Notes under the pieces: model-generated
What the model was told of the DNA's origin: nothing
The model's input: the letters and a program-made list of their open reading frames with translations, nothing else
Database searches by the model: none
Made by a program: the position numbers and the translations under genes
Source of the DNA: Patellaria atrata CBS 101060
Taxonomy: Eukaryota > Ascomycota > Dothideomycetes > Patellariales > Patellariaceae
Length of the DNA: 64,000 nt
Direction of reading: 5' to 3'
Assembly: GCA_010093705.1 (NCBI GenBank)
Contig: MU006089.1
Location: 2,157,561-2,221,560, forward strand
Part shown: positions 44,179 to 56,232 of the stretch, in pieces
How positions within the stretch are numbered: the stretch's first letter is position 1
Layout: the number at the start of each line of letters is the position of its first letter

Positions 44179-46696
44179 CTACCAAGACCATGTCACTTTG
44201 TATGCTAGAAGCCTGGCTCCGTGCATGTCATACTCCTTCTGTCCGATCCAGCTATCATTCCCAGAGCTGGAAAGCTTTCCATATATACTAGCGCCTTTCC
44301 ATACTACAACCTGACCGTCCAGATCTCGCGGTGGCATAGCAGCAAGAACTGCATCCGCTTTGAGATCTGGCTGTGCTTCCCTCAGCTTTATTTCAAGGAA
44401 CGTATTGAATGACGCGGTATTCATGTTTTTGGGATTTGTAACGGTTGGGTTGAGCATTTTTGCTCCACCTCCAATCACCATTATTCCTCCGACAAAATCC
44501 CTGAACTTCTTCTCGTCATTCTTAGATCCATGACTAATTGACCTTAGAATAGCCAGTTCCAGGGGCATAATAGGTAGAATATGATCCCGCTCTTCCGCTA
44601 GTTTTATCTTCTCGGCTACAGGGTCATAGAGAGGAATATCAGATGCCTCCGCGCCGCCTACAGCCGGTGAATCCCTTGCGGGATTAGGTGTGCCTTCAGG
44701 GCCTGGTGAACCGGCGACAGAGGATCGTGGAGTACCTTCGATATCGTTAAGTCGGTTTAGAAGATTATATGGCTGCTGCCTTGCTGGAGTGGCTGTGATG
44801 GTAGTTGTATTGGTAACACCGTTGGTATCGCCGTTCTTCTCTGCATACTTCCGCTGAGCCCATTCAAGTACGTCAATTTGCGCATTCGAAATAGGATCAC
44901 TGGGCGATCCGTCGTATAGGTCGTAGCCTTTGTCGATAAGCTTACGTCGTCCCTCAAGCTTGGAAGAAATATCGAATAAGTCAGGCTCAAAGAAACCCTA
45001 CAGTTTGTCAATGATCTGTTCGACAGGTGTTTGAGAGCAAATACCGACCATAGGTGCAATCATAGGCTCATCATAAGTCTTGTACTGGTATCTCCTCGTA
45101 TCCTGCCCAGCCACCCGCAGATAGAAACTCCACTGCCTCACAATGACATCCGCATCATTCATCGTGAGTGTCTCATGTTTACGTTCTTCCGCTAGGAGGA
45201 AGTCATATCTGCGGTTGAGGTTGATATCAGAGTAGGGGAACTGGTCGATGAGCATCATTTTAAATAAAGCCTCAGTTACGTCTGCGCCACCGTATTTTAG
45301 ATTAATACGGGATGACTCTATACACATACCCTCATCAACGCAACAAATGGATGTCTTTTGAGCGCCGACGTCCACGATACAGGCACTTGCTACGCCTGCG
45401 CCGAAGCTAGCAGCTAGACTTTCCTGGATAAAACAAACTCTTCCAAAGCCGAAATCTCGGATGAGCATATCGAGCATACTTGTAACGTATATCCGATCAT
45501 ATAAATCTGGAATAACGAATACGCATCCAAATTGATTCCAATCTTTTTTGCGAGGTAGATCCAGTTGTGATTTTATAGCATCCTCTAGTATTAATGTGAT
45601 ATCTCTAAATAGCGCGTTTTTGCTACTGTAGTCTTTTTCATTAAGCCAGCCATGTTGAATCGGCCAAAAGAGCTTATATCTTGGGTTAGACTTGTCAGGT
45701 ATTCGAAGTGCAGCGTTGCCAGTGAAATACTCGGGTGCCTTTCTAGAAAATGGAGGTATCTCAGTCCAGTCCACGCGATCAGTATCATTATGTTCCGTGA
45801 TAATGTCCGGAGAAGACTTCCTATTGAAACTACTTGCAGGATGCCTTTGGTTCGGTAGCACTCGGCGCTTGTTTAATCGCATGCGAGTTGTTAATTCCGA
45901 GCCCATACGCCCGAATAGGTCATAGAACTACAGAAAATTAGCCATCGAATCAAGTATTTAACTAATACATACGTCGTCGCCAAACCATTGATCAGGATCC
46001 TCGGGTACCTCTCCATCAATCTTAAGACGCTTTGGTTTTGGTTCCACACTTTCTCCTTCGCTCTCATTCTCGCGGGATTTGTGAGCAACACACATAGGGA
46101 CGGTTTTCGGTAAAGCATCACTTGCGAGTCCTATCCGAAGGTATTGACTACCGGGATGAATCACTACGACCTTCGAGCCTAATACTTCCTGCATCCCCAT
46201 TCCTCCAGTAGCTTCCTCGGGAATGGTGTCATCGTTCATCTCGACGTCTGGGTCTGGTAAAGTGGCCCCGTTATTGCTTGTTTGTGCAAGAGCACGATCT
46301 CTGTCTCGGGCTTCCCGCACCATGCGATTCCGACTCTCTTCATTTTGAGAACGTAGGGCTAGGATCTGGTCGTCGCGTTTTAAGTACTCTCTAGTGTTTG
46401 ATGTGATCAGCTATGTAGAATTAATCCAACGCAAAATTACAAGCTGAACAACTTGTCCGTCATTGAAATAGTAACACAAGGAGGCCAGATTAGGGAAGAA
46501 GGGAACGAACGTATAGTAATTCTTTTGATTGATCATATTCACTACTGGCCAAGTCGTTATGTCCAGATTATTGTCGGTCTTTTCGAGCCCTACATGGAAG
46601 ACGAATGTCAGCTATCTCAAGTCATGGAATATTATCCGCTATTGCATTCGTACCCTCTTCCCGCATCTGGGCTTTGCCGGATCGTTTTCCAACCAT
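44179..46696 (-). CDS. arp8: Arp8, actin-related subunit of the INO80 chromatin remodeller
   Basis: Five exons, 46654-46696, 46511-46589, 45973-46390, 45049-45927 and 44179-44997, with introns of 64, 120, 45 and 51 nt, total 2238 nt or 745 residues. The N-terminus MVGKRSGKAQMREEG, then TDNNLDITTWP and NYYTEYLKRDDQILAL read across introns, is typical of fungal Arp8. The actin fold follows: VVVIHPGSQYLRIGLASDAL, then LFWPIQHGWLNEKDY, CVFVIPDLYDRIYV and CIVDVGAQKTSICCVDEG. After the last intron come APM-GFFEPDLFD and LEGRRKLIDKGYDLYDG, then a Pro/Ser/Thr-rich insert and the closing actin subdomain (GGIMVIGGGAKM). Arp8 with Arp4 and actin forms the INO80 module that senses linker DNA. The last intron ends in TAG, the only stop in that reading frame. 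Several donors are weak (GTTCGT, GTCGGT). Confidence 0.95.
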
Positions 46697-47715
46697 GATG
46701 AGATACTTGTGGATGAGGAGAACTGTATAAAAACTGCTGCCTAAGTATTCTCAATATCTGAATCTCTCGACCTCCCTCGAGTGTGGATTTAGTATCGCTT
46801 TGAAAGAGTGTCCGTGATCGAGTTTGGTCTGAATGAAGCTCGACGCTCGTTGATCGAAGCTCACCACAATGGCTAGCTGAAGTCTTCAGTAAGGATCCCC
46901 AATTCCTTGGTGATATCAGCACTTCCAAAAGCTAGAGTAGACATTGACTTGAAGACCATGAGTATCCGGTTATTGGAACGGCCTCACCGCCCTCGCGATA
47001 GGCGCAAGGACGCGTTTGAAATTCGGATGCGTGACGGGATGAATTTCATCGTTGTGCACGGTCCAACACTTGTAGTTTAGTTCTAGGGTTCCATTATAGA
47101 AGCCTTATTCTAATCTATAAACCATTATTTAGTCACCATAAGATTATCTACTTGATTCCTAATGCTATATCAATCATTTATCTCTTATTACAAGGCAGTT
47201 CTAGCTCTCACTATGGAGGACCCAATGAAAGCGGAAAAAAGTATGAGACATGTAATTAGATAGATACCGAAGAGACAAATGTCTTGAATCACATGTTAGA
47301 CTAAAGAGACGCAATCTATATGATCGTATATATATTGCGATGCCTTACGTCTAGTGACTTTCGTCCCTTCTCATCAAAGTGCAACCTTCCTTCTCATAGT
47401 GGACTTCTTCAGATTGCGATGTTAGTCACGCTTATAACGTAATACCTTATACTGCTTGGAACGCATGTTGATGCTTATGCTCTTTAGTCTAACTGGGTCT
47501 CTGACTTGCCTGGCTGCTGAGTTATTCGAGGATATTTTCGAACCGTAGTATGCTATGAAACACACGCCCATCGGAGCAATTCAAAATCGCTCTATGTGAG
47601 GAATTGAAAATTATCAGGAACTGAATGCATGTTGCTCTTATCACTAAATTGGGATGAAGTAAGTACTTAAATAGAAGAGGAGAGCTACGTTGGATCGTAG
47701 GATCCTCACCAACGC
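46697..47715. other. arp8 upstream region
   Basis: About 1 kb of A/T-rich intergenic DNA between the arp8 start and the 3' end of HER2, both leftward genes. No gene, repeat or RNA recognised. Confidence 0.55.
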
Positions 47716-49332
47716 CTAAAGACTTTCCAATAACTGAGCTACTTGAAGGACAAGGCTGTCATCCCCGTACTGCCCGATGATCTGGAAACCAAAAGGAGCA
47801 ATATGATCGACCACCTTAATTGGAACACTGACCGCTGGTAAACCAGCGAGGCTGGCAGGAACTGTGAAGACATCATTCATATACGCATCAAGCGGCGACT
47901 GATCTTCAAGCGACTTGAGTAAAGGTGGTCTAGTGGGAGCAGATGGTGAGAGTAAGACATCAACTCCCGAGTTCTGACACTGAGAGCTCACTTCATTCTC
48001 CTTGAGGGGATTTGGTAAGGAGAACGTGCGGTCGAAATCCTCTTGGACCAAGCGCCGCACCTTTTGAGCCTGAATAAAGTAGTTATCGATCGCTCCTGCG
48101 CTCAACGTATATGCGCCCAACAAAATTCGTCGTTTGACCTCATCTCCAAATCCTTCACCACGTGTCTTAGAGAAGAGCACACCATCCGCTCCGTCAGGAC
48201 CCGAGGCTCGACTACCGTATCGTACTCCATCGTACTTGGCGAGGTTGGATGAAGCTTCTGCTGGAGCGAGAACATAATAAGCGGACAGAGCTTGCTTGGT
48301 CGTCGGGAGTGACACTGGTTGAATAGAATGACCGTTTTCACGAAGACGGCGGAGTAGATGTGACCACGCTCTGCGGATATCCGGTTGCAGTTCATGGATA
48401 TTGTATTCCAGCGGTACACCAATTCGCAGTGCGGATACACGATCACTTCTCTGAACTGAAGTCTCCGATATCCTGGCCCGCGTGCTCTTGGGTAGACTAG
48501 TTGGATCTTTATCATCATATTCGTTTATTTCATCTACACGAAAATAAGCGCTTGGTGAACCATATGAAGGTTTAACAACCAACCGAAAATCTCTTGTGCG
48601 ATTGTAGCATCCTGTGCCAATACTCCTACAGTGTCCAGTGAGTTTGCATATGCAATAACACCCCATCTGGATACTAATCCGTACGATGGTTTAAAGCCAA
48701 CAATGCCTGTATAAGCAGCAGGCAATCTGACGGATCCCCCAGTATCTGTACCCAATGCTCTAAATAAATTCAGTAAGACTCTTAAGTCCTAAGTGTGTTA
48801 GACATACGCCCAGCACTGACCTGTAGCAACAGCTACAGCACTTCCTCCTGAGCTTCCCCCAGCGGACAATTGTTCTTGTGAAGCTTCATTCTTCTGGTCC
48901 CTAGCGAACGCGACTGGACCAAAATAAGAATGTACCGAATGTGAGCCCATACCAAACTCATCCATGTTGGTCTTGCCTGCCACAATGGCGCCGGCATGGC
49001 GTAAGATTTTGACAACGGTCGCATCGTAAGGGCTCGTGAAGTTCTTGAGAATGCCCGACGCACTCGTAGTAGGTAAATCAGACGTGCATATATTGTCCTT
49101 AATACCTATAAGCCGTCCATGAAGAGGACCTTTTCCATTATAAGCTTGCCGCAGAGATAGACTGAATTGAGAAGGTTTGGCTCCTATACTAACGAGCTGC
49201 TATGGTATCTGTATCCGCATGTTCGGCTTGCCGTAAAACTGCATGCTTGTCCGAAAGGTTGATGAACGCATTCAGAGCTTTATAAGACCTTTGCTTGGAG
49301 ATGCAGGATTCCGCAGCACGCAATAAAGACAT
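47716..49332 (-). CDS. HER2: Mitochondrial glutamyl-tRNA(Gln) amidotransferase subunit A (amidase)
   Basis: Four exons, 49194-49332, 48817-49144, 48584-48759 and 47716-48533, total 1461 nt or 486 residues. It belongs to the amidase-signature family. The Ser-cisSer-Lys triad is visible: Lys in [12 protein letters not shown] at about residue 103, a Ser in [15 protein letters not shown] at about 144, and the nucleophile in [13 protein letters not shown] at about 160. The subunit releases ammonia from glutamine so that misacylated Glu-tRNA(Gln) becomes Gln-tRNA(Gln) in mitochondria. The N-terminus ([20 protein letters not shown]) is short, with little classical presequence. The exon 2/3 junction is ambiguous: donor GTGCTG gives the family-like TGQALGTDT, while GTCAGT would need an atypical acceptor. 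The other donors are also weak (GTTAGT, GTTGGT). It shares a 165-bp upstream region with utp21. Confidence 0.93.
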
Positions 49333-49497
49333 GTGCGCATTGTACCTAATTGGGATGTATTTGGGAGCTTCTTTCTGACGGGAGCTCAGGGGATTGAGCT
49401 CATATCGGAAGTTTTCCGCTGTTCACATTTCTGCCGCCCGTGACCGCCCAAAATTTCGAGCTCAAAGTTAATGGAGATCGGTTAGATTTCAAAAGAT
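49333..49497. promoter_or_regulatory. Bidirectional promoter HER2 / utp21
   Basis: Only 165 bp separate the start codons of HER2 (minus, 49332) and utp21 (plus, 49498), so both leaders and both core promoters must lie here. I see no obvious TATA box. This is consistent with TATA-less housekeeping promoters. Confidence 0.6.
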
Positions 49498-52400
49498 ATG
49501 GGGCAAAACGCTATTGAGTCGAAAATGATGCAGACGAAGAGACCTGATCACCCAGTAGTAAAGCGCCAAAAAGTTGATATAGACCATTCGCGACAGAATG
49601 GATCCGCAGGTACTTTTCGCGGTTCTAGAATATTTGCGCCATTCAGAGTATGTGGACATTCCAGGAATTCCGGCCCTTTATCCAAGAATATCTATTCTAA
49701 TCATTTAACAGACAGTTGGACTGATATCCCCCACCGAGGTTCCGTTCACAACCGTTCCTCTAGGCAAGACAACATTTCAGATAACTACATCAGTTGGCCG
49801 CTCCCTTCAGACGTATGATCTCCGACGAGGTCTGAACCTAGTCTTTATAACCAGGCCACAAACACCGGAGATAATTACAGCTACCTCAACATGGAAGGAC
49901 CGCACATTGGCCGCATGGGGAGGTCAAGGTCAGGCTTCGGGACGTGGTATCTGGGTCTACAAGCGTGGAAAGAAAGTGGACGAGCTAGAAATGCCCAAAG
50001 ACATGCAGGAGAATGTCAGACAAGTCATCGTCTCTGGTAGCTGGATTGTGGGATGTTGCTCTACCGTTATTGAGGTCTGGAAGTCTGCAACATTAGAGCA
50101 CTATACAACTTTAGTATCTCCATTCTCCCGGCAAACGAGTAGTGGAAGCTTTCTCGCAGGGGGAATCTGCAATATGCCTACGTATTTGAACAAAATCTTT
50201 GCTGGGAGGGAGAATGGCTGTGTTGAAATATGGAACATCAGCACTGGGAAGCTTTTGTACACAATACTTCCTCCAGCGGCAGACTATGGCGCTGTCACTG
50301 CTTTACAGCCAGCACCAGCTATCTCACACCTCGCTATTGCATATAAATCCGGGTCTATTCTTATCCATAATGTCCGCTATGATCAAGTGCTCATGACCCT
50401 TAACACCGGGGCTTCGAAAAAGAGTCCAATCACATCAATATCCTTTCGCACTGACGGCCTCGGCGCCGGGGACGATGGCCGGAAGTCTGGAGTAATGGCA
50501 ACAGCCTCCGCCACTAATGGTGATGTTACTTTCTGGGATCTTAACATGGGCGGTAGAAAGATGGGCGTGCTTCGCGGCGCTCATAACCCTTCTTCAATGA
50601 TGGGTGACAACGTCTCAGGTGGTACAAGTAAGGTTGAGTTTCTCTCGGGGCAAGCAATTCTAATGACAAGTGGCTTGGACAATTCCTTGAAATCTTGGAT
50701 CTTTGATGAGACCCCGTTTTCCCGAGTTCCCAGGATCCTCCACTCTCGTGCGGGCCACGCTGGGCCTGTTTCTGGTTTACAATTCTTACCCTCCGATGCG
50801 GATGGGGCAGATGCTGGCGGTAAGTGGTTGCTAAGTGCGAGTCGAGATCGAAGTTTCTGGGGATGGAGCTTGCGAAGAGATGGACAGAGCACGGAACTAA
50901 GCCAAGGAAATATCAGGAACAAAGCGAAGAAGATGGGCATATTAAGTAATGGATTGGCATCGCTGGATAGCAGTATGAGTTTGGAAGACTTAAAGGCCCC
51001 GAGGATCACATGCATGGCTTGTTCACTCAATAGAGATGGTGGTATGGGTGCCGCTCCTGGCTCTAATCAAATATGGAAGACACCAGTGAAGACGAAAGGG
51101 ACTTCAGAAACGGCCATGACAGGATGGGAGAGTGTTGTGACTGGACATGAAGGAGATAAGATGGCGAGAACATGGTTCTGGGGGAGAAAAAAAGCTGGGA
51201 GATGGGCGTTCGAAACTGGGGATGGTGGGGAGGTGACAGTAAGATTTCCATTTCCCACTACTATATTGTTGAAAATTCATCTAACGGACAATAGAGTGTC
51301 GCTATATCGCAGTGTGGTACTTTCGCGCTCATTGGCTCAGCAGCAGGCGGGATAGACATGTATAATCTTCAATCGGGAATTCATCGCCAACGGTTTCCAC
51401 CTCGACTAACGCCTACTCAAGCTAAACTGTTAAAATCTAAAGAAATTGATAGGGCAAGAATTGGTATAAAGGATGATGACCAACGGAAATTCGCGAGGGG
51501 GGAGGGAAAGCATACAAAACCTGTAACTGGCATAGCTGTTGATAGTGTGAACAGAACCGTCATTAGTTGTGGCGCAGACGGTAAAATCAAGGTTTGTGGA
51601 TTCAATACAATTGTTGATATTCAATCTAACTTTGTACAGTTCTGGGACTTCACTACTGGAGTACTCTTGCGGGAGATTGACTGGTACCCAATGACAACAG
51701 TAACGGCATTGCGCTATCACAGGCCCAGCGACTTAATAGCTTTCAGTTGCGACGATTCCTCTATCCGGATCATTGATATTGAAACTAAAAAGCTTATTAG
51801 AGAACTCTGGGGTTGCCACGGGACTGTAACTGACTTCTCATTCTCTAATGATGGCCGATGGATCATTGCTGCTTCTCCTGATAGCATCATCCGTGTCTGG
51901 GACCTATTGACTGGACATATGATCGATGCGATCAAACTCAACAGTAAGTGTACCGCGTTAGCATTTTCTAATACAGGCGAGTACTTAGCTACCGCCCACG
52001 ATGACAGCGTTGGTGTACATATCTGGAGTAACCGTACACTCTTTACCCATGTGCCAACTCGCCATATTACTGAGGCCGAAGTCACCAGAATATCAGCCGC
52101 AGACGCTCCCACATCATCTGGAGAAGGGGGACAAGGCATCATTTCCACTGCCAACGATAAAAACGCCTCCCAAGATCTAGAGTCAGACCCCGACTCCGAT
52201 ATCGACCTTGCGATTCCCTCCATTGACGACCTTACCACCGACCTTACTACTCTCAGTCTGGTCCCCAAATCCCGCTGGCAGAACCTCCTCCACCTCGACG
52301 AAATCCGGCAACGCAATAAGCCCATCGAGCCGCCCAAGGCCCCCGAAAAAGCACCGTTCTTCCTCCCTTCCCTTCAATCCGCCGGCGACAATGCCGCTCC

Positions 52401-52863
52401 CGATGCTACCACAGTGCTTACTACTACAGTGGAGAAAGGGCAGGCGAACTCCACATCCCGCGTGTCTCGCATAGAGTCCCTCGCTGCGGCCCGCACGAAT
52501 ACTTTCACTACTCTTCTCGCCGCTGCGAACGCCTCGGCCGGCTACACCGCTCTCCTTGATCACCTCAAAGCGCTTCCACCCGCGCAGGCGGATCTCGCGA
52601 TCCGTGGCCTAGCGGGAGAGAAGGAACTTATAAAATTTGTTCATGCGTTAACTGACTTGTTGCAGAAGAAGCGGGATTATGAACTTGGGCAAGCGTGGAT
52701 GGCGGTGTTCTTGAGGGTGCATGGGGAAGTGGTCTCAGGAGATGAGAGTCTGAGAGAGTCATTGCGGGATTGGAAGGTTGAGCAGGGCAGGGAGGCGGAG
52801 AGATTGGGGAGCCTAGTGGGATTCTGTGCGGGAGTTGTGGGTTGGGTGAGAGGCGCAAGGTAG
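49498..52863 (+). CDS. utp21: Utp21 (WDR36-like), SSU processome WD40 protein
   Basis: Four exons, 49498-49647, 49712-51238, 51295-51591 and 51640-52863, with introns of 64, 56 and 48 nt, total 3198 nt or 1065 residues. A short basic N-terminus leads into two WD40 propellers, from VGLISPTEVPFTTVPLGKTT and SVGRSLQTYDLRRGLNLVF to DGRWIIAASPDSIIRVWDLL and IDMYNLQSGIHRQRFP. The Utp21 C-terminal domain begins near residue 861 with LSLVPKSRWQNLLHLDEI and RNKPIEPPKAPEKAPFFLPS, the family signature. Utp21 is a UTP-B subunit needed for the early A0-A2 cleavages of 18S rRNA in the nucleolus. The last intron (51592-51639, donor GTTTGT) is 48 nt, a multiple of three and free of stops. The gene was read as one unit because conserved sequence continues across each junction. 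Confidence 0.96.
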
Positions 52864-54040
52864 TTCCATTCAATTTGGTCTTTGATCATGGATGGGTTGT
52901 AAATGTGATAGGTATTTTTGCTTTGCTCAGAACAGGTTTACAGCTCTAATGGATTATCATTATATATTCCTGTATGTTCCTACATTGGAATAGAGAAAGA
53001 CACTAGCATTGAAGTCCGCTATTCAAATTGCCATCACCCTTGGGCTTACGCTAGTTTGCGTAGTTTAGTTTCTTTCCGTGCTTTCGCCCCTTTTGCTGCC
53101 TTTAGAATAACTGATGTCCTTTGGGGTCATTATACGCCCTGTCTGTGGTTCGGATTGACAGTGGGAGTATCTAAATGCAAAACACCCTCAATATATCAGT
53201 ACTATTTCCTGCTTCAACATACGGTTTACCTATACCCAGAAACAGTCTCATGGTTGTATAGACCCTTACTCTGGGGAACTACGAGACCTATCAAATACTT
53301 GAGAAGTGGTAGTATGCTTCCGCATGTGTAGCAAGCTTACAGTGAAAAAAGAGAGCAACGGTATAGAGGAATTAGGGGGTATCTGGACGGAAAAGGTGCC
53401 CTAGAGATTAGTAATGACTGGGAGTAGTAGATATGTCACACAAAGCAGCATATCACGAACACAAAGTTGGATTCTGAATATGATGGATTGGGGACGCCAA
53501 ATTTGGTCTAATCGTACAACCCTAGAAATACATCAAGGAAATTGTGCTAGCTACCAACTCCGCAACTATCCCAGACCATCCCCAGGGCTTTCCAGGATTT
53601 CCTCAATAGAACAGCCATGGACTATCTCACGAGAGTCCCCTAGACTGTCCCAAAGGACTATCCAGGGGTCTCAATCTTAAGACTGTCCAAGGCCGTTCTA
53701 GAGTACCATCCCGGGCTACCCCGAGGTCGACCTGGGAGGTTTTGGAGGAACAAAACAAGGGAAACCCATCGTCGCCTCTACATGAGAGGCAAGTAGATCG
53801 AAAAACAGAAACTAAGCCACAAAGAGATTCCGTCTGCGGCAAGATGCCGCCAACTCCACATATGCAAACCCAATTAAACAACCCCCCGAAATCCAGAAAG
53901 CGACACTCAGAAGGTTAAAAAAAAAGTTGCAAATTGCAACAGAACAAAAACTTTTCCTTGCTCCGTATCCGAAACCTAAACTCTCTGCTGTCTCCCTGAT
54001 AAGGAGACGAGAGATCGCAAAATGCGATCACCGATTCCGT
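52864..54040. other. Convergent intergenic region utp21 / Ran GEF
   Basis: The two flanking genes converge, so this holds both 3' regions. The plus-strand frame at 52918-53331 has no ATG start and no family features. At about 53620-53700 there are imperfect copies of gactgtccaagg/gactatccaggg. A palindrome gttgcaaattgcaac lies at 53926-53940, and a run of hairpins begins at 53990 (separate entry). Confidence 0.5.
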
Positions 54041-54051
54041 CTATGCGGAAT
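53990..54051 (-). other. Three consecutive perfect hairpins across the Ran GEF stop codon
   Basis: In transcript order: ATTCCG / CGGAAT (54034-54051, 6-nt loop that contains the TAG stop codon), GATCGC / GCGATC (54013-54029, 5-nt loop), and GTCTCC / GGAGAC (53990-54008, 7-nt loop). All stems are perfect 6-bp pairs, packed in 62 nt. The first overlaps the last codons of the gene. Such a run suggests a structured mRNA 3' element, but no family is recognised. Confidence 0.6.
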
Positions 54052-56232
54052 TTGAAGGTCCCGCAATGACCTCGGCGTCGCCATCGGTCATTGGGGTATC
54101 GATGGCGCTGGCGGCTAGGATGGAGTATTGGCCGCCAGCGCCGGCCCAAATGACATGGCGATCTTTGATCGCCGTATTGGCGATTTGCGTCGCCACTTCG
54201 ATATCATCGTCGGTTCCCTGCCCTGTCTGGTAGTTGGCAGAGAACCCCCAAGAATAAACCTTTCCGGTCTTAGTTACACATATGGTATGGTCGGGACCAC
54301 ATGTGACATATTGGGCATCGTTGATGCCTGGGACCTCTGTAGGGACCTTGAGGATTTTTGGACGAGTCTGATTCTCGTCCGCGTACTGCAGGTCGTTGTG
54401 ATGTTGCGCAGTCAGGTCAGCAATACGGATACCCATTTGGTACCCGTCGACACGGCCCCATATGAGGAGCTTTCCATCATTCGTGACTGCTGCGGAGTGG
54501 TGCGCACCACCACAGATCTGCTTGATCCCTTTGCCTGACAGAGCTGGTACTTTCGTTGGGGTCTCAACGATTGCATTGGCTTCACCAACGGTTTGTGACG
54601 TGATGCCAGTTTCGCCCCAAGAATTGTTGCCCCAGGCCCAAACATTGTCCTTGTTGTCGATACCGAATGAATGATAGTCGCCACTTCCGATAGCAAGGAC
54701 ACCCTTCTTTGGGAGATTGACCGGATGCGGGTCGAGACCGGTTTCTTTTGTACGCTCAACCATGCGGCGACCAAGTTGGTTTTGTTGGCCAGATCCCCAA
54801 GCAAAGACCGAGCCGTTCTTGTCAAGTGCAAGTGCATGATTGGCACCGCAGGCGACCTGCTTGATGTTCTTCAGGCCTGGGACTAGCTTGGGTTCGAGCT
54901 GAACAAGTTTGCCCTTGTGGAGGTCCTCCTTGGAGAATCCGAAAATGCCTTCATTTGTCTATTGATTTTGTTAGTTTTAACATGTAAATCATGTGAATTA
55001 AAAAGCAACTTACCCTGAAGGTGCCCCATCCGTACACATTGCCCTCATCGGTGACACCAAATGTTGTACTATCGCCTGCAGCGACTGATGAGAATCTGGG
55101 ATTATCAGGGAAACACTCCGGTGGGATGGGAGTAGGGTTGGCCTCTAAAGGATTCATTCCAGAATCGCTTCCAGAATCCGAGCTAGAGCTATCGTCGTCC
55201 TGGTTCTCGTTTATCTCTTTCAACCCTCCATCCCAAGCAGTATTCCGTCCAAGTGCTCCCTGGTCATTCACTCCCCAAGTCAGAATCTGGTTATCATGGG
55301 TTAAAGCCGCACAGTGCATTCCACCGGCAGCGACTTGGACAACACCTGCTTTTGAAGCCGAAAGACTGGGATTGAAACGTGGACGTTTGACATCCACTGC
55401 ATTCTTGGCCGTTCCAAGACCAAGTTCACCATTGCTACCTTCACCGAATACGAAGTAGTCGAAGCGTCCTTCCGGAAGTTCGTTGATCTTTGGCAAAGCC
55501 TTCTTTGGCTTAACCGGAGCTTTCTTACGGGGCTTAGACTCCTTGGGGGCTTTCGTAGCCTTGGCTGGTTTTGGAGCAACAGATGGTTGCTTGACTGTCT
55601 TAGCACGCTTTGACTTTGGCTGCTCATCATCACTCTCGTCCTCAGATGCAGGGTTTGGACGTTTAGCCGCTTTCTTCGGTTTGACGTCCTTCTTCTTGGG
55701 TGCAACTGGCTCCTTCGAGGTCGGTGCAGTCGCCTTTTCGGTCCCAGTAACCTTAACTTTTGCTGGTGCTTTGGCGGGCTCGGCTGGAGGAGCCGCTTTC
55801 TTGCGTGGCTCTCTCTTCGACGCAGCGGTCTCTGTGGCGGCGACCTTTGTGGCTGCGGCTCTCTTTGGACGAGCAGGTACTTTCTCAGTATCTTTATCAA
55901 TATTAGTATGTTCTTAAGCAAAGCAATGGAGGTTAGAGAACAAACTTACCGGCTTTGGCTTTACCCTTGCCTTTGGGTGCAGACTTTGCTGGTGCTTCTT
56001 CCGTATCACTGGCACCAGTCATCTCTTCGTCATCGCTAATATGCTCTTGGACATCGGTGTTATTAACGTCTTCATTGGAAGCGTCATTGTCAGAAGTATA
56101 GGCCTTTGCTGCGCCTTTAGCTGCACCTTTCCTCGGTGCTGCCTTCTTCTTGGTGACTTTGGCTTGCGTATTTGCGCGTAATGGCGACTTATCTTTAGTA
56201 GCAGCCGCTTTGGTGCGCTTTTCTCTCGCCAT
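54041..56232 (-). CDS. RCC1-family Ran guanine nucleotide exchange factor
   Basis: Three exons, 55950-56232, 55014-55891 and 54041-54958, with introns of 58 and 55 nt, total 2079 nt or 692 residues. Residues 1 to about 235 are a Lys/Ala/Pro-rich, histone-tail-like basic region with acidic patches, suited to chromatin binding and nuclear import. The RCC1 propeller follows, with its repeated G-x-N/G-x-x-G-x-L-G pattern: FGEGSNGELGLG, WGVNDQGALGRN, WGSGQQNQLGRR, WGNNSWGETG, and AAGGMHCAAL, CGANHALALD and CGGAHHSAAV. Homologues (yeast Srm1, fission yeast Pim1) load Ran with GTP on chromatin and so drive nuclear transport and spindle and envelope assembly. An acidic Ser/Asp insert (DDDSSSSDSGSDSG) lies in blade 2. 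The start at 56232 is MAREKRTK. Hairpins overlap the stop codon. Confidence 0.94.

Noticed and set aside
44998-45000. In-frame TAG inside arp8, as if the gene were a pseudogene
   Set aside because: It is the acceptor end of a 51-nt intron; splicing gives APM-GFFEPDLFD, which matches the family, and the five exons sum to a multiple of three.
49907-52863. utp21 as two adjacent genes (stop near 51355, new ATG at 51358)
   Set aside because: A 56-nt intron at 51239-51294 joins them through the conserved SVAISQCGTFALIGSAAGG segment; Utp21 is a single long protein.
55021-55917. Plus-strand genes opposite the Ran GEF
   Set aside because: Low-complexity Lys/Ala/Pro codons of the basic tail give open antisense frames; no domain is visible in them.
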